In this document: in pieces, positions 63,868 to 64,000 of the stretch
Layout of the letters: every line of letters begins with the position of its first letter
Position numbering within the stretch: position 1 is the first letter of the stretch
Assembly: GCA_903822975.1 (NCBI GenBank)
Contig: CAIJRD010000006.1
Location: forward strand, 50,309-114,308
DNA: 64,000 bases
Reading direction: 5' to 3'
DNA from: an uncultured Sinobacteraceae bacterium
GTDB taxonomy: Bacteria; Pseudomonadota; Gammaproteobacteria; Nevskiales; Nevskiaceae
Made by a program: the position numbers and the translations under genes
Notes under the pieces: generated by a model
Database searches by the model: none
Told to the model about the DNA's origin: nothing
The model's input: the letters and a program-made list of their open reading frames with translations, nothing else

Positions 63868-64000
63868 ATGGGTAAGGAAAAATTCGATCGAGTAAAGCCG
63901 CACGTAAACGTCGGAACGATTGGTCACGTTGACCACGGCAAGACGACGACGACTGCCGCGCTGACGAAGGTGAGCTCGGACAAGGGCTGGGCGACGTACG
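63868..64000 (+). CDS. tuf: Elongation factor Tu, partial 5' end
   Basis: The first 44 codons, cut by the window end, encode EF-Tu: [17 protein letters not shown] includes the G1 (P-loop) Walker A of the GTPase. EF-Tu brings aminoacyl-tRNA to the ribosome. It is the last gene of the tRNA-tuf operon here, following the third tRNA by 154 bp. After HGKTT the usual Leu is read as Thr, and the following [11 protein letters not shown] differs from the textbook sequence, which may be a lineage variant. Confidence 0.95.
   Translation, partial: MGKEKFDRVKPHVNVGTIGHVDHGKTTTTAALTKVSSDKGWATY

Noticed and set aside
63649..63936. Minus-strand frame over tRNA-Thr
   Set aside because: It overlaps a clear tRNA gene and the tuf leader and contains no coding signal.

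Overview
The window is a GC-rich, densely coded chromosomal segment from a gammaproteobacterium. A member of the Lysobacterales/Xanthomonadales, perhaps Rhodanobacteraceae-like, is the best guess. The evidence is the tRNA-Tyr/tRNA-Gly/tRNA-Thr/tuf array at the right end, gammaproteobacterial families (YajD, YheS, DUF2058, YecN-type MAPEG, YiiM-type MOSC, HrpB, RlmJ, OpgD) and the GIDE/LemA pair. The placement is an inference from gene content, not a search. I see no prophage, insertion sequence, integrase, rRNA or CRISPR array.

Layout. 0-9.8 kb: a secreted 5'-nucleotidase, oligopeptidase A, a GIDE/EF-hand membrane protein with LemA, a lipoprotein alpha/beta hydrolase whose nucleophile Ser is replaced by Asp, gamma-carbonic anhydrase, HMG-CoA lyase and phosphoglycerate mutase. 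9.8-14.6 kb: a structured minus-strand RNA candidate with C-rich loops and a perfect terminator, a GlsB/YeaQ-type membrane protein, a small HExxH protein, a cytochrome P450, MtgA and a VOC protein. 14.7-18 kb: three translationally coupled genes (ABC ATPase, ABC-2 permease, FAD oxidoreductase). 18-28.7 kb: cold-shock protein, HNH protein, Cys-cluster protein, an acetyl-CoA synthetase with an MHS-type transporter, RlmJ, a Nudix hydrolase and AmtB. 28.8-32.1 kb: TPP riboswitch, thiC, an ArsC-family gene and a crotonase.

32.4-43 kb: a large uncharacterised protein, a YefM/YoeB-like toxin-antitoxin pair, MAPEG, SRPBCC and DoxX-like proteins, an MFS transporter, a lipoprotein esterase with a long Gly/Ser/Thr repeat linker, a second Cys-cluster protein and the ABC-F protein YheS. 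43-47.4 kb: a ferritin-like protein, then a pirin/DoxX/nitroreductase operon divergent from a LysR regulator. 47.7-59.4 kb: M61 peptidase, an alpha/beta hydrolase with a histone-H1-like tail, SDR, hydrolase, TesB, a protein-arginine-methyltransferase-like enzyme, OpgD, FKBP and MOSC. 59.4-64 kb: HrpB helicase, a phosphoesterase lipoprotein, three tRNA genes and the start of tuf.

Two features recur across the window. First, at least a dozen non-coding spacers carry short direct tandem duplications (10-17 bp units, often 11 or 13 bp) with unrelated sequences. Second, gene borders are tight: stop/start overlaps such as ATGA, GTGA and TTGA, and tail-to-tail overlaps. The strongest candidates for new biology are the C-rich-loop RNA at 10.04-10.15 kb, the PRMT-like enzyme with an intact double-E loop and THW motif, the Ser-to-Asp hydrolase, the tail-bearing hydrolase and the spacer-repeat pattern.
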